Of a stretch of 7,577 nucleotides of DNA, positions 5,267-7,577 are shown one piece after another. The translations under genes and the position numbers were made by a program. The notes under the pieces are model-generated. The model had not been told where the DNA came from. It searched no databases and saw nothing but the letters and a program-made list of their open reading frames with translations. This stretch comes from Bacteroidales bacterium (lineage in GTDB: Bacteria; Bacteroidota; Bacteroidia; Bacteroidales; UBA932), in NCBI GenBank assembly GCA_017548805.1, contig JAFYZE010000256.1, positions 1 through 7,577 on the forward strand, read 5' to 3'. Position 1 is the first letter of the stretch. Each line of letters starts with the position of its first letter.

Positions 5267-7567
5267 ATGACACAACTGAAGTCGGATATCCAATACCTGC
5301 CGGGAGTGGGACCAAAGCGTGCGATGCTGCTGAAGAATGAACTGCAGATCGAAACGTTCGAGGACCTCATACACCTGTATCCGTTCCGTTATATTGACAG
5401 GAGCAGCATCCAGCGTATAGCTGAGATCACTCCTGACGTCGCTCACGTGCAGGTTATGGCCAGGGTGATACGTGCCACACTCTACGGCCCCGGAAGTTCG
5501 ATATTCATCCAGCGCAGTCAGGCGGGTACGGAGATCGACAACTGCCCGAAGGACAAGTCCGGCGCCAAGACCATGCGTTTCAACGCCGTCAAGCGCCTGA
5601 GCGTGATCGTCGCGGACAGCACGGGAGAGATGGAGATGGTCTTTTTCAAGGGCATCAAATGGAATTGGGACAGGCTGACGCCCGGAAGCGTTTTCATTTT
5701 CTTCGGCAAACCCCAGACTTTCGGCAACCGGATGAACATAGTCCACCCGGAGGTGGACAATCCCCCTTCTCCGGGCGAGGTCCACACCGGGGTCGGCACC
5801 CTTACGGGGGTGTATCCGAGCACGGAGAAACTCAAGAATGCGGGCATCACCGGCAAGGTGATGAACCGTCTACAGGCCGCCGCCCTCAACGCATGTCTTC
5901 CCGAGATCGAAGAGACGCTTCCAGAGTATATCCTGCGTGAAAAAGAACTGGTCCCGCTAAAGTTCGCCATCCGCAACATCCACTTCCCCCAGGACGCGGA
6001 TGCACTGCTCAAGGCATCGTACCGCCTCAAGTTCGAGGAGCTGTTCTTCCTTCAGCTCTCCCTCCTGAAACAGAAATACATACGCAGCCGCAGCGAAGTC
6101 GGCATCCGCATGCCCAAGGTCGGTGACGCCTTCAATGCCTTGTACAAGAAGCTCCCCTTCGACCTCACCGGCGCACAGAAGCGCGTGATCAAGGAAATAC
6201 GCGCAGACCTTACCAGCGGCCATCAGATGAACCGCCTTCTGCAGGGCGACGTCGGGTCTGGCAAGACCATGGTCGCCGTCCTCACCTGCCTCATCGCATA
6301 CGGCAACGGCTTCCAGTCCTGCATCATGGCTCCGACAGAGGTCCTGTCGCAGCAGCATTACGCCAATGTGAGCCGGTACCTTGAAGGCACCGGCGTGCGT
6401 TGCGCTCTGCTTACGGGCAGCAGCACCACTAAGGAGCGGCGCGAAATCCATGCCGGCCTCGAGGATGGCAGCATAGGCGTCCTCATCGGCACGCACGCGC
6501 TGATCGAGGACGACGTCCGCTTCCGCGCCCTCGGTCTCGCCATCATCGACGAGCAGCACCGCTTCGGCGTCGACCAACGCTCGAAGCTCTGGGCCAAGGG
6601 ACCTATCCTTGATTCTGGAGCGCGAGAGCCGCGCGGTCGCGATAGCGACATCCGCGCCATCCCCCTTGAGGGGGTGCAGGGGGTGAAAACATCCGCAGGA
6701 CGAGTATGTGTGCCTCCACACATACTCGTAATGACGGCGACGCCGATACCGAGGACGCTGGCGATGACGCTGTACGGCGACCTTGACGTCTCGGTCATCG
6801 ACGAACTGCCGCCGGGCCGCAAGCCCGTCCAGACCATGCTCATCGGCCAGGGCAAGCGTCGCGCGCTCTACAAGTTCATGCGTGACGAGATCGCCAAGGG
6901 CAGGCAGGTTTTCGTTGTCTTCCCCCTCATCTTCGAGAGCGAAAAAATGGACCTGAAGAACCTGGAAGCCGGATATGAGGAGATTGTCAAGGCTTTCCCC
7001 CTGCCGGACTACAAGGTTGCGATAGTCCACGGACAGCAGACCAATGAAGTCAAGAACTTCAACATGTCTGCGTTTGCCGCGGGTCGCGCGGACATTCTGG
7101 TGTCCACGACCGTCATCGAGGTGGGAGTGGACGTCCCCAATGCCTCGGTCATGGTCATCGAGAGCGCACAGCGCTTCGGCCTCAGCCAGCTGCACCAGCT
7201 GCGGGGCCGCGTCGGGCGCGGCAGCGAAAAATCGTACTGCATCCTCGTCAAGGACGAGAAAGTGTCCAAGGAGTCGCAGCGCCGCCTCGACCTGATGGTC
7301 GCGACTGAGAACGGATTCGAACTCGCCGAAGAAGACATGAAGATGCGCGGCCCGGGAGACCTCGAGGGCACTCAGCAGAGCGGCCTGCCCATCGCCCTTA
7401 ACATCGCTTCGCTCGTCCGCGACGGAGGCATCCTGAACGAGGCCAGGGTATATGCCGAACACATACTGGAGTCGGACCCGTTCCTCTCGTCGCCCAAAAA
7501 CATCCCGCTTACACGGGAACTCCAGAAGGACAAGTACAATATCAAGGATTATAGCAAGATAAGCTGA
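5267..7567 (+). CDS. recG: ATP-dependent DNA helicase RecG
   Basis: RecG remodels stalled replication forks and Holliday junctions by branch migration in the cytoplasm. The N-terminus has the wedge-domain opening YLPGVGPKRA (10-19), followed by the OB-fold wedge. Helicase motifs follow in order: Walker A GDVGSGKT (327-334), APTE (355-358), DEQH (428-431), TATP (490-493), STTVIEVGVDVP (613-624) and QLRGRVGRG (644-652). The C-terminal EEDMKMRGPGDLEGTQQSG is the coupling (TRG) region. At 766 residues it is longer than usual (about 690-700). The excess sits in the wedge domain (about 73-106) and between DEQH and TATP (about 446-482, see separate entry). The ATG at 5267 is preferred over a TTG at 5255, which lies inside the -7 box and adds only four residues. 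It is likely the first gene of a new unit, since a possible further start overlaps its stop. Confidence 0.95.
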   Translation: MTQLKSDIQYLPGVGPKRAMLLKNELQIETFEDLIHLYPFRYIDRSSIQRIAEITPDVAHVQVMARVIRATLYGPGSSIFIQRSQAGTEIDNCPKDKSGAKTMRFNAVKRLSVIVADSTGEMEMVFFKGIKWNWDRLTPGSVFIFFGKPQTFGNRMNIVHPEVDNPPSPGEVHTGVGTLTGVYPSTEKLKNAGITGKVMNRLQAAALNACLPEIEETLPEYILREKELVPLKFAIRNIHFPQDADALLKASYRLKFEELFFLQLSLLKQKYIRSRSEVGIRMPKVGDAFNALYKKLPFDLTGAQKRVIKEIRADLTSGHQMNRLLQGDVGSGKTMVAVLTCLIAYGNGFQSCIMAPTEVLSQQHYANVSRYLEGTGVRCALLTGSSTTKERREIHAGLEDGSIGVLIGTHALIEDDVRFRALGLAIIDEQHRFGVDQRSKLWAKGPILDSGAREPRGRDSDIRAIPLEGVQGVKTSAGRVCVPPHILVMTATPIPRTLAMTLYGDLDVSVIDELPPGRKPVQTMLIGQGKRRALYKFMRDEIAKGRQVFVVFPLIFESEKMDLKNLEAGYEEIVKAFPLPDYKVAIVHGQQTNEVKNFNMSAFAAGRADILVSTTVIEVGVDVPNASVMVIESAQRFGLSQLHQLRGRVGRGSEKSYCILVKDEKVSKESQRRLDLMVATENGFELAEEDMKMRGPGDLEGTQQSGLPIALNIASLVRDGGILNEARVYAEHILESDPFLSSPKNIPLTRELQKDKYNIKDYSKIS
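6602..6712 (+). repeat. In-frame palindrome-rich insertion inside recG
   Basis: This segment encodes about 37 residues (446-482) between the conserved KLW-KG after motif II and PPHILVMTATP of motif III, where RecG proteins I know have almost nothing. It has no stop codon and keeps the frame. It is built of short hairpins: GCGCG/CGCGC (6620-6624 with 6630-6634), GTCGC-GATA-GCGAC (6636-6649), CCCCC-TTGA-GGGGG (6661-6674), and the first arm of the 13-base inverted repeat at its 3' end. ACATCCGC occurs twice (6648-6655, 6689-6696) and AGGGGGTG twice in tandem. The peptide is Gly/Arg/Ser-rich and probably a surface loop. The makeup resembles an intergenic palindromic element lodged in a gene. The exact ends are inferred from remembered family alignment, not computed. 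Confidence 0.7.
6700..6729. repeat. Perfect 13-base inverted repeat in recG
   Basis: ACGAGTATGTGTG (6700-6712) and CACACATACTCGT (6717-6729) are exact reverse complements around a 4-base loop, CCTC. The second arm encodes the conserved HILV before the TATP motif, so it is probably the ancestral recG sequence. The first arm, which encodes RVCV, would then be a reversed copy of it. Confidence 0.95.
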
Positions 7568-7577
7568 TGATAACCGA
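7567..7577 (+). CDS. Possible start of the next gene (truncated by window end)
   Basis: An ATG at 7567 overlaps the recG stop by one base (TGATG), an arrangement typical of translationally coupled genes. It begins Met-Ile-Thr before the window ends. Nothing can be said of the product, and the ATG may be chance. Confidence 0.25.

Noticed and set aside
5010..5270. Small protein of 86 residues over the repeat array
   Set aside because: Its frame is just the 51-base palindromes read as 17-residue repeats, and it runs across the recG -7 box and start. An equally open frame exists on the other strand.
5957..7462. 501-residue open frame on the minus strand
   Set aside because: It is the antisense shadow of recG, whose plus-strand translation has every helicase motif. 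Such long antisense frames are common in GC-rich genes.

Overview
The window looks like chromosomal DNA of a fairly GC-rich member of the Bacteroidota, probably Bacteroidales. The evidence is the lack of Shine-Dalgarno sequences before the starts (leaders are A-rich or featureless), a perfect Bacteroidota -7 box (TAnnTTTG) just before recG, lipoprotein signal peptides, and a RAYT-like protein of the long type (about 320 residues) that I associate with Bacteroides relatives. This assignment is inferred from style, not from a database match.

Layout. (1) 23-3720: four tightly packed plus-strand genes, probably one operon. They are a lipoprotein metallo-beta-lactamase-fold hydrolase, an unrecognised lipoprotein, a full-length ThrE-type amino/organic acid exporter, and a CPBP (Abi/CAAX-like) intramembrane protease. 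Gaps are 8, 17 and 1 bases. All four products are predicted to be in the envelope, but no shared pathway can be read from the sequence. (2) 3721-5266: an island with a gene for an HUH/Y1 protein of the RAYT (REP-associated tyrosine transposase) kind at 4005-4964. It is flanked by two clusters of imperfect palindromes, two copies upstream (3837-3918) and four downstream (5008-5191), all spaced exactly 51 bases. The gene has visibly lower GC than its neighbours. (3) 5267-7567: recG, the replication-fork and branch-migration helicase. All expected motifs are present, but the protein is 766 residues, about 65-70 longer than usual. One extra segment lies between the DEQH and TATP helicase motifs. 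It is encoded by about 110 bases packed with palindromes and ends in a perfect 13-base inverted repeat.

The two strongest leads are the RAYT gene with its 51-base palindrome arrays, a likely REP/RAYT system with its own distinctive repeat, and the in-frame palindromic insertion in the recG helicase core. The four-gene operon seems ordinary apart from a Ser-Asn-Arg tail on the protease that is encoded by 9-base tandem repeats.
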